A stretch of DNA of 64,000 nt from Formosa sp. Hel1_33_131 (GTDB lineage: Bacteria > Bacteroidota > Bacteroidia > Flavobacteriales > Flavobacteriaceae): assembly GCA_949499105.1 (NCBI GenBank), contig CATEFX010000031.1, positions 1-64,000 on the forward strand, written 5' to 3'. The notes under the pieces were generated by a model. It did no database searches. It was given only the letters and a program-made list of their open reading frames with translations, and was not told where the DNA came from. The position numbers were made by a program, and so were the translations under genes. Position 1 is the first letter of the stretch. Every line of letters starts with the position of its first letter. Positions 1-11,800 of this stretch are shown in pieces.

Positions 1-46
1 CACTTCGACTGCGCTCAGTGTGACATCTAAATGAACTTAATATAAG
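1..46. repeat. Intergenic repeat, copy 1
   Basis: A G+C-richer element begins CACTTCGACTGCGCTCAGTG and is followed by a purine-rich tail containing AAATGAA and TTAA. A second copy starts 61 bases downstream. Its outer bases CACT and AGTG are complementary, so a weak hairpin is possible. Similar short elements scattered between genes are common in Flavobacteriaceae genomes; that is background knowledge, not shown here. The copy may extend left of the window. Confidence 0.6.
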
Positions 47-61
47 AATTAGTTGATTTAG

Positions 62-106
62 CACTTCGACTGCGCTCACTGAGACACTAAAATGAATTTA
101 AAAAGC
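62..106. repeat. Intergenic repeat, copy 2, running into queG start
   Basis: This copy matches copy 1 over its first 17 bases exactly and then with few differences through the AAATGAA / TTAA tail. The tail contains the queG start codon at 92. The first codons of queG therefore lie inside the duplicated unit. Confidence 0.6.
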
Positions 107-1015
107 CATTATTCAAATTTAATAAAAGCAGAAGCCAAACGCCTCGGTTTTTTATCTTGTGGTATGAGTAAGGCTGGTTTTTTAGAAGAAGAAGCCCCGC
201 GTTTAGAGTCTTGGCTAAAAAAGAACAGCCATGGAAAAATGCAGTACATGGAAAATCATTTTGATAAACGTCTCGATCCAACATTATTAGTCGAAGATTC
301 TAAAAGTGTGGTGTCATTAATTTATAATTATTTCCCCGAACAATCCCAACAAGATCCAGACGCCCCAAAAATCAGTAAATACGCTTATGGTAGGGATTAT
401 CACTTTGTTATCAAAGACAAACTCAAACAACTGTTAGAATTTATTAAGGAAGAAATTGGCGAGGTTCATGGCCGTGCTTTTGTAGACTCCGCACCAATTC
501 TGGAAAAAGCATGGGCTAAGAAATCAGGGCTAGGATGGATTGGAAAACACAGCAATTTACTAACGCAACAAGTGGGGTCTTTCTATTTCATTGCAGAGCT
601 TATTATTGATTTAGAATTGGACTATGACACCCCAGTGACCGATCATTGCGGAACCTGTACTGCCTGTATTGATGCCTGTCCAACAGAAGCTATTTCGTCA
701 GAACATGGCGTAGATGGAAGTAAATGTATTTCCTATTTCACCATAGAACTCAAAGAACAAATTCCGTCAGAAATGAAAGGTCAATTTGATAATTGGATGT
801 TTGGATGTGACGTATGCCAAGATGTATGTCCTTGGAATCGATTTTCAAAAGCACATAATGAACCCCTGTTTAACCCAAAACCAGAACTTTTGTCCATGAC
901 CAAACAGGATTGGAAAGAAATTACACAAGATACATTTAGTAAAGTGTTTCAGCATTCTGCAGTGAAGCGGACCAAGTTTTCTGGATTAAAAAGAAACATC
1001 GAGTTTTTAGATTAA
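92..1015 (+). CDS. queG: Epoxyqueuosine reductase QueG
   Basis: Catalyses the last step of queuosine synthesis, reducing epoxyqueuosine in tRNA to queuosine using cobalamin and two [4Fe-4S] clusters, in the cytoplasm. The 307-residue protein has the QueG N-terminal region, the conserved segment around Asp132 ([10 protein letters not shown]), and a ferredoxin-like module with Cys186, Cys189, Cys192 and Cys196 followed by Cys212, Cys239, Cys242 and Cys246 ([11 protein letters not shown]). It is shorter than forms of about 380 residues that carry C-terminal HEAT repeats, so it is the compact version. The start codon lies within an intergenic repeat. The next gene follows after 24 bases on the same strand. 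Confidence 0.95.
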   Translation: MNLKSHYSNLIKAEAKRLGFLSCGMSKAGFLEEEAPRLESWLKKNSHGKMQYMENHFDKRLDPTLLVEDSKSVVSLIYNYFPEQSQQDPDAPKISKYAYGRDYHFVIKDKLKQLLEFIKEEIGEVHGRAFVDSAPILEKAWAKKSGLGWIGKHSNLLTQQVGSFYFIAELIIDLELDYDTPVTDHCGTCTACIDACPTEAISSEHGVDGSKCISYFTIELKEQIPSEMKGQFDNWMFGCDVCQDVCPWNRFSKAHNEPLFNPKPELLSMTKQDWKEITQDTFSKVFQHSAVKRTKFSGLKRNIEFLD

Positions 1016-1039
1016 TTTTATAAAAACTACATTGGTACT

Positions 1040-2737
1040 ATGAAAAAATTTAGACTACTACTTTTTATCTCCTTGCTATTCTTTCAGTGTAGAACCAATT
1101 TAAACAAATCCATTGTAGAAAAAACGGATGGCCTTATTACTGACAAAGCCATGGTGGTTTCTGCAAGAGAAGAAGCCTCCAAAATAGGGGTTTCGATTAT
1201 GAAGCAAGGCGGGAATGCTTTTGATGCCATGATTGCTACCGATTTAGCATTGTTGGTTTCATACCCCGTTGCAGGCAATATTGGCGGTGGCGGATTTATG
1301 GTTTTCAGAACGAAAGATGGTTCGACAGGGAGCTTGGATTTTAGAGAAAAAGCACCCTTAGCAGCCACAAAAAACATGTATCTAGATGCCGATGGAACTG
1401 TTAATTCGGATGCAAGTAAAATTGGACCATTGGCTGTTGGGATACCCGGAACCATCGCAGGCTTATTTGATGTATATCAAAAATTTGGATCACTTCCCTT
1501 TGAAAAATTAATAGACCCCGCCATACAATTAGCGCTTAATGGGGTGGTTGTGACGGAAAAACAAGCTCAAAGTTTAAATGATCATACAGACGATTTTAAG
1601 GCCGCAAACAAAAGAACCATTTTACTGGATAAGGTTTGGAAAAAAGGAGATACCATTAAATATCTAAAATTAGCCGAAACATTAAAGCGTATTAAAGTGA
1701 ATGGGAGAGATGAGTTCTATAAAGGGGAAACTGCTAATATTATAGTGGAGCAGGTTCAAGAACTCGGAGGAATTATCACCAAAGAAGACTTAGCCAGTTA
1801 TGAGGCCATTTGGAGAGACCCGATCCTGTTTATGTATAAAGGGCATAAAATTATTTCCATGCCGCCTCCGTCGAGCGGAGGCATTTGTCTTTCTCAAATT
1901 TTAAAAAGTATTGAACCTTATGACGTTAAACAATACGCTCATAATTCAACAAAATACATCCAAGTAATCGCCGAAGCAGAACGCAGAGCTTACGCAGATA
2001 GATCCTATTTTTTAGGAGATCCCGATTTTGTCAATATACCCACAGACAGTTTGATGTCTGAAAATTATCTATCCAAGCGAATGAGTGATTTTAATTGGGA
2101 AAAAGCCACCCAATCGAACGCACTTTCCAGAGGTTCTATTCCCGGATATGAAAGTGATGAAACCACCCATTATTCGATTGTGGACCCTCTTGGGAACAGT
2201 GTTGCTGTGACCACCACTTTAAATGCAGCCTATGGATCTAAAGTCTATGTAGAAGAAGGCGGTTTCTTTTTAAATAATGAAATGGATGATTTTAGTGCAA
2301 AGCCTGGCGAACCAAATATGTACGGTCTAGTGGGGGCTGAAGCCAATGCGATTGCGCCCCAAAAACGAATGCTAAGCTCGATGTCGCCAACCATTATTGA
2401 GAAAGATGGCCAATTAAAAATGGTATTAGGGTCTCCCGGAGGCTCTACCATTATTACCTCCGTGATGCAAACTATTTTGAATGTATTGTCGTATGATATG
2501 ACCATGCAAGAATCGGTTTCGAAACCCCGTTTTCACCATCAATGGCTGCCGGATAACATCAAATTTGAAACTTCTTTTGACACCATTGTTTTTAAATCAC
2601 TTCGTAAACTGGGATATGAACTAGATCAAAGTAATTCACAAGTCATCGGTAAAGTGGATGCGATTTTAGTGTTGCCAAATGGTCAATTAGAAGGCGGTGC
2701 AGATCCAAGAGGAGATGATACGGCTGAAGGGTTTTAA
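1040..2737 (+). CDS. ggt: Gamma-glutamyltranspeptidase, lipoprotein
   Basis: Hydrolyses or transfers the gamma-glutamyl group of glutathione and related compounds outside the cytoplasm. The 565-residue precursor begins with a lipoprotein signal ending in FFQC (Cys17). The family autoprocessing site is visible as DETTHYSIVD: Thr375 would become the N-terminal nucleophile of the small subunit after self-cleavage. Other family features are GGNAFDAMIA near residue 57, NIGGGGFMVF near 80 and the late PGGSTI segment. Length is normal for the family. It sits 24 bases after queG, so the two may be co-transcribed, although no functional link is apparent. No terminator is seen in the gap that follows. 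Confidence 0.94.
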   Translation: MKKFRLLLFISLLFFQCRTNLNKSIVEKTDGLITDKAMVVSAREEASKIGVSIMKQGGNAFDAMIATDLALLVSYPVAGNIGGGGFMVFRTKDGSTGSLDFREKAPLAATKNMYLDADGTVNSDASKIGPLAVGIPGTIAGLFDVYQKFGSLPFEKLIDPAIQLALNGVVVTEKQAQSLNDHTDDFKAANKRTILLDKVWKKGDTIKYLKLAETLKRIKVNGRDEFYKGETANIIVEQVQELGGIITKEDLASYEAIWRDPILFMYKGHKIISMPPPSSGGICLSQILKSIEPYDVKQYAHNSTKYIQVIAEAERRAYADRSYFLGDPDFVNIPTDSLMSENYLSKRMSDFNWEKATQSNALSRGSIPGYESDETTHYSIVDPLGNSVAVTTTLNAAYGSKVYVEEGGFFLNNEMDDFSAKPGEPNMYGLVGAEANAIAPQKRMLSSMSPTIIEKDGQLKMVLGSPGGSTIITSVMQTILNVLSYDMTMQESVSKPRFHHQWLPDNIKFETSFDTIVFKSLRKLGYELDQSNSQVIGKVDAILVLPNGQLEGGADPRGDDTAEGF

Positions 2738-2833
2738 TAAATAATCCTAAAATTTGATTCATAAATAGGTTAAAAGGAATGGTGAAATCTTTAAAAGAAT
2801 AGCTATAAAATTTCATTATTAAATGGAACTGTC

Positions 2834-2841
2834 TAACTTTG
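2834..2841 (+). promoter_or_regulatory. -7 promoter element for maeB
   Basis: TAACTTTG matches the Bacteroidota -7 consensus TAnnTTTG. A transcript would start near 2846, leaving a short leader before the ATG at 2860. The match overlaps a TTG that could otherwise be read as an upstream start, which argues for the ATG. The -33 region is weak (TTTC near 2811). Confidence 0.55.
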
Positions 2842-2859
2842 CAGATCAAACCAACGCAT

Positions 2860-5142
2860 ATGTCAAAACTTAGCAAACACGATTTAGAAGCTTTAGCCTA
2901 TCACGAAAAACCCTCTCCAGGAAAAATTCAGGTAGTGCCTACTACTAAATATGCCTCTCAAAGAGACTTGGCATTGGCCTACTCTCCGGGAGTTGCAGCG
3001 CCTTGTTTGGCCATTGAGAAAAATCCATCGGATGCTTATAAATATACGGCTAAAGGAAATTTAGTCGCTGTAATTACCAATGGAACCGCTGTTTTAGGGT
3101 TGGGGAATATTGGGGCTGAAGCGTCCAAGCCTGTCATGGAAGGGAAAGGATTGCTCTTTAAAATATTTGCTGATATCGATGTGTTCGATATAGAAGTGGA
3201 CACTGAAAATGTAGAAGAATTTATTCAAACTGTAAAAAATATAGCCCCTACTTTTGGAGGGATTAACCTTGAAGATATCAAAGCGCCAGAGGCATTTGAA
3301 ATTGAAAAACGACTCAAAGAAGAACTCGATATCCCTGTCATGCATGACGACCAACATGGGACCGCTATAATATCTGCGGCAGCCTTATTGAACGCGTTGG
3401 AAATTGCTGAAAAAAACATCAAAGATGTACAGATTGTAGTGAGTGGTGCAGGAGCTGCAGCGATTTCTTGTACCCGGTTGTACCAATCGTTTGGAGCGAA
3501 ACGCGAAAACATCGTAATGCTCGACAGTAAAGGCGTTATTAGAGATGATCGTGATCATTTAACCTCTCAAAAAGCAGAGTTTGCAACCCATCGAAAAATT
3601 GATACTTTGGATGAAGCGATGAAAGAAGCCGATGTATTTATTGGACTTTCAACCTCAGACATTGTGAATCCTGAGATGCTTTTATCTATGGCGGATAATC
3701 CAATTGTATTTGCCATGGCCAATCCTGATCCAGAAATAAAATACCATCTCGCGGTGAAAACACGCGATGATATTATCATGGCGACAGGTCGAAGTGACAC
3801 ACCTAATCAAGTAAATAATGTGCTTGGATTTCCATTCATATTCAGAGGCGCTTTAGATGTGCGAGCCACCTCTATTAATGAGGAAATGAAAAAAGCCGCC
3901 GTAATTGCTTTAGCCGAATTGGCAAAAGAACCCGTTCCAGAGCAAGTTAATATTGCCTATGGTGAAACCCGCCTCACCTTTGGAAAAGATTATATTATTC
4001 CAAAACCATTTGATCCCCGACTAATTGCGGCGATACCACCTGCTGTAGCTAAAGCAGCCATTGATAGTGGTGTGGCTTTGGCACCAATTACTAATTGGGA
4101 AACATATGAAGATGCCCTTTTAGAACGCATGGGATCCGATAATAAAATTGTTCGACTGTTATTTAACAGAGCAAAGCTAAACCCAAAACGGGTTGTTTTT
4201 GCTGAAGCTGACCAATTAAATGTACTTAAAGCCGCACAAATTGTTTTAGAAGAAGGCATGGCAACGCCTATTTTGTTAGGACGTCGCGACGAAATTGAAC
4301 GTCTGATGGTCGAACTAGAATTTGATGATGAAGTCCTCATTATTGACCCAAAAGACGATGAAAGCAGTATTCAAAAAAACAGATACGCCGAAATATATTG
4401 GAAACAACAACAGCGAAAAGGCGTGACCCTTTTTGCCGCTCAAAAACTCATGCGCGAACGTAATTATTTTGCCGCCATGATGGTCAATGAAGGCGATGCA
4501 GATGCTCTTATTTCGGGCTATTCTAGCAATTATGGCTCTGTGGTAAAACCAATGTTAAACCTAATTGGCTTAGCACCTGGATCGACACGGATTGCGACGA
4601 CCAACATCATGATCACCCAAAGAGGCCCAATGTTTTTAAGTGATACTGCGATTAACATCAATCCGACCGCAAACGATTTAATTAAAATTGCGCAGATGAC
4701 TTCTGGAGTGGTTAAAATGTTTGGATTAGAGCCTGTCATGGCAATGATTTCATATTCCAACTTTGGTTCTTCTAAAGACAAAACGGCAACCAAAGTGAGA
4801 GAAGCGGTTTCGTACCTTCACAGAAGACATCCAAACTTACTAGTTGACGGCGAATTGCAAACAGACTTTGCTTTGAATAGCGACATGCTGAAAGCTAATT
4901 TCCCGTTCTCTAGACTTGCAAATAAAAAAGTGAACACCCTTATTTTTCCAAATCTAGAGTCGGCAAACATTACCTATAAATTATTAAAAGAACTCAATAA
5001 AGCAGAATCCATTGGTCCAATTATGATGGGGTTACGTAAGCCCGTTCATATCTTACAATTGGGGGCCAGTGTCGATGAAATTGTGAATATGACAGCCGTT
5101 GCAGTCGTGGATGCACAACAAAAAGAAAAAACAGTGAATTAA
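2860..5142 (+). CDS. maeB: NADP-dependent malic enzyme with phosphotransacetylase-like domain
   Basis: Oxidatively decarboxylates malate to pyruvate with reduction of NAD(P), linking the TCA cycle to pyruvate and NADPH supply. The 760-residue protein has the MaeB architecture. The malic enzyme N-terminal domain carries SPGVAAPCLAI at 42-52, the metal/substrate region FGGINLEDIKAPE near 132-144 and HDDQHGTA near 162. A Rossmann domain follows (VVSGAGAAA near 193). A phosphotransacetylase-like domain runs from about residue 425 to the end and is thought to be regulatory in this family. The ATG at 2860 is preferred over a TTG 21 bases upstream because that TTG lies within a promoter element and the protein then starts with the usual MSKLSKHD-type end. 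ruvA follows in the same direction. Confidence 0.95.
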   Translation: MSKLSKHDLEALAYHEKPSPGKIQVVPTTKYASQRDLALAYSPGVAAPCLAIEKNPSDAYKYTAKGNLVAVITNGTAVLGLGNIGAEASKPVMEGKGLLFKIFADIDVFDIEVDTENVEEFIQTVKNIAPTFGGINLEDIKAPEAFEIEKRLKEELDIPVMHDDQHGTAIISAAALLNALEIAEKNIKDVQIVVSGAGAAAISCTRLYQSFGAKRENIVMLDSKGVIRDDRDHLTSQKAEFATHRKIDTLDEAMKEADVFIGLSTSDIVNPEMLLSMADNPIVFAMANPDPEIKYHLAVKTRDDIIMATGRSDTPNQVNNVLGFPFIFRGALDVRATSINEEMKKAAVIALAELAKEPVPEQVNIAYGETRLTFGKDYIIPKPFDPRLIAAIPPAVAKAAIDSGVALAPITNWETYEDALLERMGSDNKIVRLLFNRAKLNPKRVVFAEADQLNVLKAAQIVLEEGMATPILLGRRDEIERLMVELEFDDEVLIIDPKDDESSIQKNRYAEIYWKQQQRKGVTLFAAQKLMRERNYFAAMMVNEGDADALISGYSSNYGSVVKPMLNLIGLAPGSTRIATTNIMITQRGPMFLSDTAININPTANDLIKIAQMTSGVVKMFGLEPVMAMISYSNFGSSKDKTATKVREAVSYLHRRHPNLLVDGELQTDFALNSDMLKANFPFSRLANKKVNTLIFPNLESANITYKLLKELNKAESIGPIMMGLRKPVHILQLGASVDEIVNMTAVAVVDAQQKEKTVN

Positions 5143-5191
5143 TCCACTAAATCACTTTCTTTTTTCTTCATTAAATATTGTATTATTTTAG

Positions 5192-5199
5192 TACATTTG
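5192..5199 (+). promoter_or_regulatory. -7 promoter element for ruvA/sprA
   Basis: TACATTTG fits TAnnTTTG and lies 21 bases before the ruvA ATG at 5221, a usual leader length. The element includes a TTG that would otherwise extend ruvA by eight codons. Confidence 0.5.
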
Positions 5200-5220
5200 A
5201 AATTCAAAGGAAGTGAAACT

Positions 5221-5802
5221 ATGATTACACACATTCAAGGTAAATTAACTGAAAAAACCCCAACGCATGTCATTATTGATTGTAATGGAATCGGGTACTT
5301 TATCAATATTTCACTTCATACGTTTTCTCAAATCCCTGATCAAGAATCGATTAAGGTGTTCACACATCTTCAGGTGAAAGAAGACTCGCATACGCTCTAT
5401 GGATTTATTAGCTCTGCCGAAAGAGAAATTTTTAGACTGTTAATTTCTGTGAGTGGTATTGGCGCAAACACCGCTCGTACCATGCTATCGTCACTTACAC
5501 CAAAACAAATTAGAGAAGGAATTGCCGTTGGAGATGTTGCTTTAATACAGTCCGTTAAAGGAATTGGCCTCAAAACAGCCCAGCGAGTGATCATTGATTT
5601 AAAAGACAAAGTCCTTAAAATTTACGATATTGATGAATCTTCCTTGTCTCAAAACAATACAAACAAAGATGAAGCGTTATCTGCTTTAGAAGTTTTAGGC
5701 TTTATGAAAAAACAATCGGAACGCGTGGTCGAAAAAGTAGTTACATCTCACCCAGATGCCACGGTAGAATTTATTATAAAAGAAGCCCTCAAAAACCTAT
5801 AA
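5221..5802 (+). CDS. ruvA: Holliday junction branch migration protein RuvA
   Basis: Binds four-way DNA junctions as a tetramer and recruits the RuvB helicase for branch migration in recombinational repair. The 193-residue protein has an N-terminal OB-fold domain (MITHIQGKL to about 64). Two helix-hairpin-helix motifs follow, SVSGIGANTA near 77 and SVKGIGLKTA near 111, and then a linker and a C-terminal three-helix domain (about 145-193) that contacts RuvB. Length is typical. The ATG at 5221 is chosen because the alternative TTG at 5197 falls in a promoter element and MITHIQG is the normal family N-terminus. sprA begins 5 bases after the stop codon. Confidence 0.95.
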   Translation: MITHIQGKLTEKTPTHVIIDCNGIGYFINISLHTFSQIPDQESIKVFTHLQVKEDSHTLYGFISSAEREIFRLLISVSGIGANTARTMLSSLTPKQIREGIAVGDVALIQSVKGIGLKTAQRVIIDLKDKVLKIYDIDESSLSQNNTNKDEALSALEVLGFMKKQSERVVEKVVTSHPDATVEFIIKEALKNL

Positions 5803-5810
5803 TACATTTG
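5803..5810 (+). promoter_or_regulatory. Promoter-like TACATTTG at the sprA start
   Basis: A second exact copy of TACATTTG ends on the G of the TTG start codon assigned to sprA. It may be a chance overlap with the start codon or an internal promoter. If it is a promoter, the transcript would begin just inside the sprA reading frame. Confidence 0.25.
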
Positions 5811-8800
5811 AAAACCTCAACCTATAAATCATATTTTAAAAGACTTTTTTTAGTAGTCCTTTTTTCGAATTGTGCTTCAAGTGTGTTTGCACAACAACCC
5901 ACGACCGTTAGAGACTCTACGTCTACAACATTTTCATTTGGAAAATTAGACACTCCAGACCCGAGCAGTATTGAGAGTAAATACACTTACGACCCCTTAA
6001 CGGATCGCTATTTTTACACCTCCTCCATTGGAAACTTTAATATCAACTACCCCGTTATATTAACGCCTAAAGAATTCCAAGACTTAGTCGTTAAAGAAAG
6101 TTTAAAAGCCTATTACAAAGAAAAATTAGATGCGGTTGACGGAAAAAAAGAAGGTTCTGAAAAAGCGAAGAAAAATCTAATCCCGGATATGTATGTCAAC
6201 TCCAAATTTTTTGAAACCATTTTTGGAGGAAATACAATTACGGTCGCCCCACAAGGGTCTGTAGAAATGGATTTAGGAGTCATGTACTCCAAACAAGAAA
6301 ACCCTTCTTTTTCGCCACAAAATCAAAGTAATCTTACCTTTGATTTTGACCAACGAATAAGTTTGAGTTTGCTGGGAAAAGTAGGGACTCGATTACAAGT
6401 CAATGCAAACTATGATACCCAATCTACGTTCGACTTTCAAAACATTGTTAAGTTAGAATACGACCCTTCAATCCCTGGTTTAGGAGATTTGAGTGATTTG
6501 AATGATCTAAAAGATAAGCGATCGGTTGGTGGCGGCGAAGACTCTATTTTGAAAAAATTAGAAGTTGGTAATGTAAGCATGCCATTAAATAGTTCGCTGA
6601 TTTCGGGAGCCCAAAGTCTTTTTGGAGTTAAAACAGAATTACAATTTGGGAAAACGAGAATTACAGGGGTGTTTTCTGAGCAACAGTCGGAGACACGAAC
6701 CGTCGTTGCACAGGGTGGAGGGACCTTAGAAGATTTTGAATTTTTTGGATTGGATTATGATGAAAACAGACACTTTTTTCTAGGGCACTATTTCAGAGAA
6801 TCTTACGATGAAGCCCTTGAAAATTACCCGTTCATCAACTCCCAAGTTCAAATTACAAGAGTCGAAGTATGGGTTACAAACCGTACCAATCGAACCGAAA
6901 ATATCCGAAATATAATTGCATTACAAGATCTAGGAGAAGCGTCAAGAATAGGATTAAATCCGATTCCTGGCGACTTTTTAAATCCTGACAGCTTTGTAAT
7001 TAGGGACTCCAACACGCTTCCAAACAACAAAAACAATAATTTTGATCCCGCAGAGATAGGCGAGGCGGGCTCACAGTTAAGTAGCGCGATAAGAGATATT
7101 GCAACGGCCCAAGCCGGGTTTTTATCGCCAGGTGTCAATGAAGGGTTTGATTATGGAAAGTTAGAAAACGCAAGAAAACTAACCCAAGGAAATGAGTTTA
7201 CTGTCAACCCTCAGTTAGGATATATCTCCTTAAGTCAACGCCTTCAAAATGATGAAATTTTAGCCGTAGCTTATCAATATACTATTGGAGAAGAGGTGTT
7301 TCAAGTAGGAGAGTTTGCAAATGATGGACTTAGTGCCACGGATACGGGTGTGGATGGAGCAACCGGCAACCAAACGGTTACCAATCAGAGTTTGGTCCTA
7401 AAAATGTTAAAAAGTGCGGTCACCGATGTCAAGCTTCCAGTTTGGGATTTGATGATGAAAAACATCTATAACTCTGGCGCGTATCAATTATCTCAAGAAG
7501 ATTTCCGATTGAATATTTTTTATAACGAAACCTCCGCACTTAATTTTATTACCCCAGTAGGAACCACACCATTTCCCGATCCAACAGCCAATGCCGATCC
7601 TATTAATGAAACGCCTTTAATTCGACTCTTTAACTTTGATAAATTAAATTTTAATAATGATCCCCAAAACAAAGGCGATGGATTTTTTGATTTTGTGCCA
7701 GGGATTACCGTCATTCCTCAAAACGGTAAAATTGTCTTTACGAAAGTAGAGCCATTTGGAGATTATCTTTTTGAAACCTTACGACTCAAGGCTTCTGAAG
7801 ATTATGACGGCGATGAAGCCGTTTCAACGGATTATAACCAAAATCAGGCAAAATACGTTTATAGATCGCTTTATAAAAGCACCAAGACAGCCGCTTTACA
7901 AGACAGTGATAAGAACAAATTTTTGATGCGTGGTCGCTACAAATCTACAGGTGGGTCTGGAATTCCTATTGGAGCGTTTAATGTCCCAAGAGGTTCTGTA
8001 AAAGTGACTGCGGGTGGACGTGTGCTGGTTGAAGGCGTCGATTATACGGTTAATTATCAGATTGGAACGGTTCAAATTTTAGATCCTTCATTGCAAGCGT
8101 CTAACACACCGATTCAAGTGTCAGTTGAAAATAATGCTGTGTTTGGACAACAAACCAAACGATTTACAGGGTTTAATATTGAACATCAGTTTAATGAAAA
8201 CTTTGTCCTAGGTGCGACCGTTTTAAACCTCAATGAACGCCCCATTACTCAAAAAGCAAATTATGGTACTGAACCCATAAACAATACAATTTTTGGGTTT
8301 AACGGAAACTATTCCACTGAAGTTCCTTTTTTAACCCGACTCGCTAACAAGCTTCCAAATATTGATACTGACGCGCTGTCTAATTTATCGCTTCGAGGCG
8401 AATTTGCCTACCTCAAACCAGGGGCACCAAAAGGCGTTGATTTTGACAGTGAAGCAACGTCATATATTGACGATTTTGAAGGCTCACAAAATGGCATTAG
8501 TTTATTAAGTCCACAATCGTGGTTTTTATCAAGTCGACCTATAAAACTTGGGCGTACCTATTCACAAGGGAATGAAGATGCTTTGGACTATCAAAATGGA
8601 TTTGATCGCGCCCACCTAAACTGGTATACCGTAGATCCTATATTCTATAGTGGTCAACGTCCGGGTGGAATTTCTGACGATGATATTTCTGATTTGTACA
8701 CCCGCCGTGTTTTTATTAATGAATTATTTCCACAAGAAGATTTAGTGACCGGGCAATATTCGGTGATTAATACACTCGATTTAGTTTACAACCCCACCGA

Positions 8801-11800
8801 AAGAGGGCCGTATAACTACCAAGAGGGGGCTGAAGATGGTGTTTTAGAAAAACCAAAAGAGAGTTGGGCAGGAATCACCAGACAGCTCACCTCTACAGAT
8901 TTTGAGCAAGCCAACGTAGAGTATGTCGAGTTTTGGCTCATGGATCCTTTTTTAGACAACACCTCAAATCCAGGTGGGAAATTGGTGTTAAACTTAGGAA
9001 ACATTTCTGAAGATGTGATTAAAGATGGACGCAAACAATATGAAAACGGGTTACCCGAAGATGGGAATATAGGCTTTTTACCACAATCGGATTGGGGTAC
9101 GGTCACTCCGCAAAATCAATCGTTGATTTATGCCTTTTCGTCACAAGGCGAAGATCGTGCCCGACAAGATGTTGGATTGGATGGCTATAATGATTTTGAG
9201 GAACAAACTATAACCACGTCTGATGCACAATTTTCGGCCTTTCAACCCCTTCCAGATCCCGCCAATGATAATTATCAATATTATTTGAATACAGAAGGTG
9301 ATATCTTTGAGCGGTATAAAAAATACAATGGCTTGGAAGGAAATTCTCCAGACACATTTTCGGAGACCAATCGGGGCTCAACGCCACAACCCGATGTCGA
9401 AGATATCAACCGTGATAATACCATGAATACGATTGATAGCTATTACGAATATGAAATTGGGATCAGTTCTATGGACTTTAATGATGCGAACAACCCTTAT
9501 ATTGTAGACCGAAAGTCGATCGCTAGTATTACATTACCTAATGGTTCGACCGCTAAGACGATTAACTGGTATCAATATCGAATTCCATTATCCGAATTTA
9601 CAAACGAACAGGGAGGGATTTCCGATTTCAGATCCATTCGCTTTGCGCGCTTGTATTTGAAAGATTTTTCTGAAACCACGGTGCTTCGTTTTGGAACCTT
9701 AGATTTAGTACGAAGCGATTGGCGTCGTTATCAATTATCGTTGGATGAAGAATCAAATGCCGCGACGAAACTCGACCCGACCAATCTTAGTGTTGGGATT
9801 ATAGGCGTTCAAGAAAATGATGGCAGCTATGTGCCACCACCTGGAGTGGTCCGCGAACAATTAAATAATAACAACTCAATTATCCGTCAAAATGAACAGT
9901 CGTTGGTGGTGGATGTTTGTGAGTTGGAGCCTGAAGATTCCAGGGCAGTTTTCAAAAACATTAATGTGGACATGCGTCAGTATAAAAAACTAAAAATGTT
10001 TATCCATGCTGAAGATGGAGAATCCGGGAGTTTTGACGAAGGAAACCTCGTTGCATTTATAAGAATGGGGAATGATTTTACCCAAAATTATTATCAATTA
10101 GAAATCCCTTTACGGAAATCATCGGGTGCCACGGGTGCTTCAGAAAACGAGGTTTGGCCAGAATACAATGAGATTAACATCCCCCTTGAATTTCTCGAAC
10201 AGATAAAAGCCTTGGGAATCAGTTTAGGAACATTAGGGAATGAAAACCCTGTTTTTTACAATGTCATTGATGGCGAATTACAAGAAACGCCAGTAGGTGA
10301 GTTTGATTCGTTTTCGATGAGTTCTGATGAGGCGCCTTTTGAGCAGCGAATTGCGGTGAAGGGAAATCCAAACTTTGGAGATATTAGAACCCTAATGCTT
10401 GGGATTAAAAATATTGGCCCAACAAACCAATGTGCCGAAGTTTGGTTTAACGAACTCCGATTGGCCGATATGGACAACGAAGGTGGTTGGGCAGCCGTTA
10501 TGAGCATGGATACAAACATTGCGGACTTCATGAACATCAACGCCAATGCCAAACGAACTACGACTGGTTTTGGAACTTTGGAACAAGGACCAAATGAACG
10601 GAGTCGTGAAGATTTGAAACAATACGATGTTGTAACCAACATAAACGTGGGTCAGTTACTACCAAAAAAATGGGGCTTAGAAATCCCTTTCAATTATGGG
10701 CAAAGTGAAACATTAATCACCCCAGAGTACGACCAACAATATAAAGATTTAAAGCTGCAGTCGCGTTTAGATGCGGCCACAAGTTCCGAAGAACGCGATC
10801 GAATCAAAAACCAATCGGAAGATTATACAAAACGTAAAAGTATTAACTTTATTGGGGTCCGAAAAAACCGCACAGGGGATGCAAAACCAAGAGTTTATGA
10901 CGTTGAAAATTTGACTTTAAATTATTCGTTCAACGAGATGAAACATCGGGATTTTGAAATCGAAAATGCGTTGGATCAAAATGTACGTGTCGGGGGCAAT
11001 TACAGTTATAGCTTTAGTCCGTTAAAAATTGAGCCATTCAAGAAAAATGATTCTTTATTTACCGGTAAATACTGGCAACTTTTAAAAGATTTCAATTTCA
11101 ATTTATTACCAACCAACCTATCGGTAAACTCCGATTTTAATAGACAATTTAACAGTCAGAAATTTAGAGATGCAGATTTAGGGGTTAGCAATTTAACGGT
11201 CGATGAACTGATTCGGAGAAATTACACGTTCGATTTCCAGTACACCGTTAATTACAGCATCACAGATGCGCTACGGGTTAACTTTACAGCTGCCAATAAT
11301 AACATTGTTAGAAATTATTTTGTGGACGATAATTTAAAAGGAGATCAAGACCCAAGTTTAGGCGTGTGGGATCGGTTTTTTGATTTTGGAGACCCCAATA
11401 GGCATACCCAACAATTAGGCATTAATTATGAGTTGCCATTTAAAAAAATACCGACACTGAATTTCTTAACTTCCAACTATACTTATTCGGGAGATTTTCA
11501 ATGGAATAAAGGCTCTGATTTATTTAGAGAGATTGAGATTAAGGGTTCAACCTATGACCTTGGGAATTCTATTTCTAATGCAAGTCAGCACAACCTGAAT
11601 TCGCAGATGGATATGCGAAAACTATATCGATATTTGGGTTTAAAAAATACATCTAACAAAAGAAAGGCGTCCAAAAAATCCAAAAAATTTAATTTAAAAA
11701 ATGTGGGTCTTGGGTTACTTACAAGTGTGAAACGGATGCAGGTCAACTATTCGGAAAGTAATAGTACGTTTTTACCTGGTTACATTCCAACGCCTGGATT

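Noticed and set aside
10256-10642. Minus-strand frame of 128 residues inside sprA
   Set aside because: It is antisense to conserved SprA sequence, with no promoter or recognisable domain.
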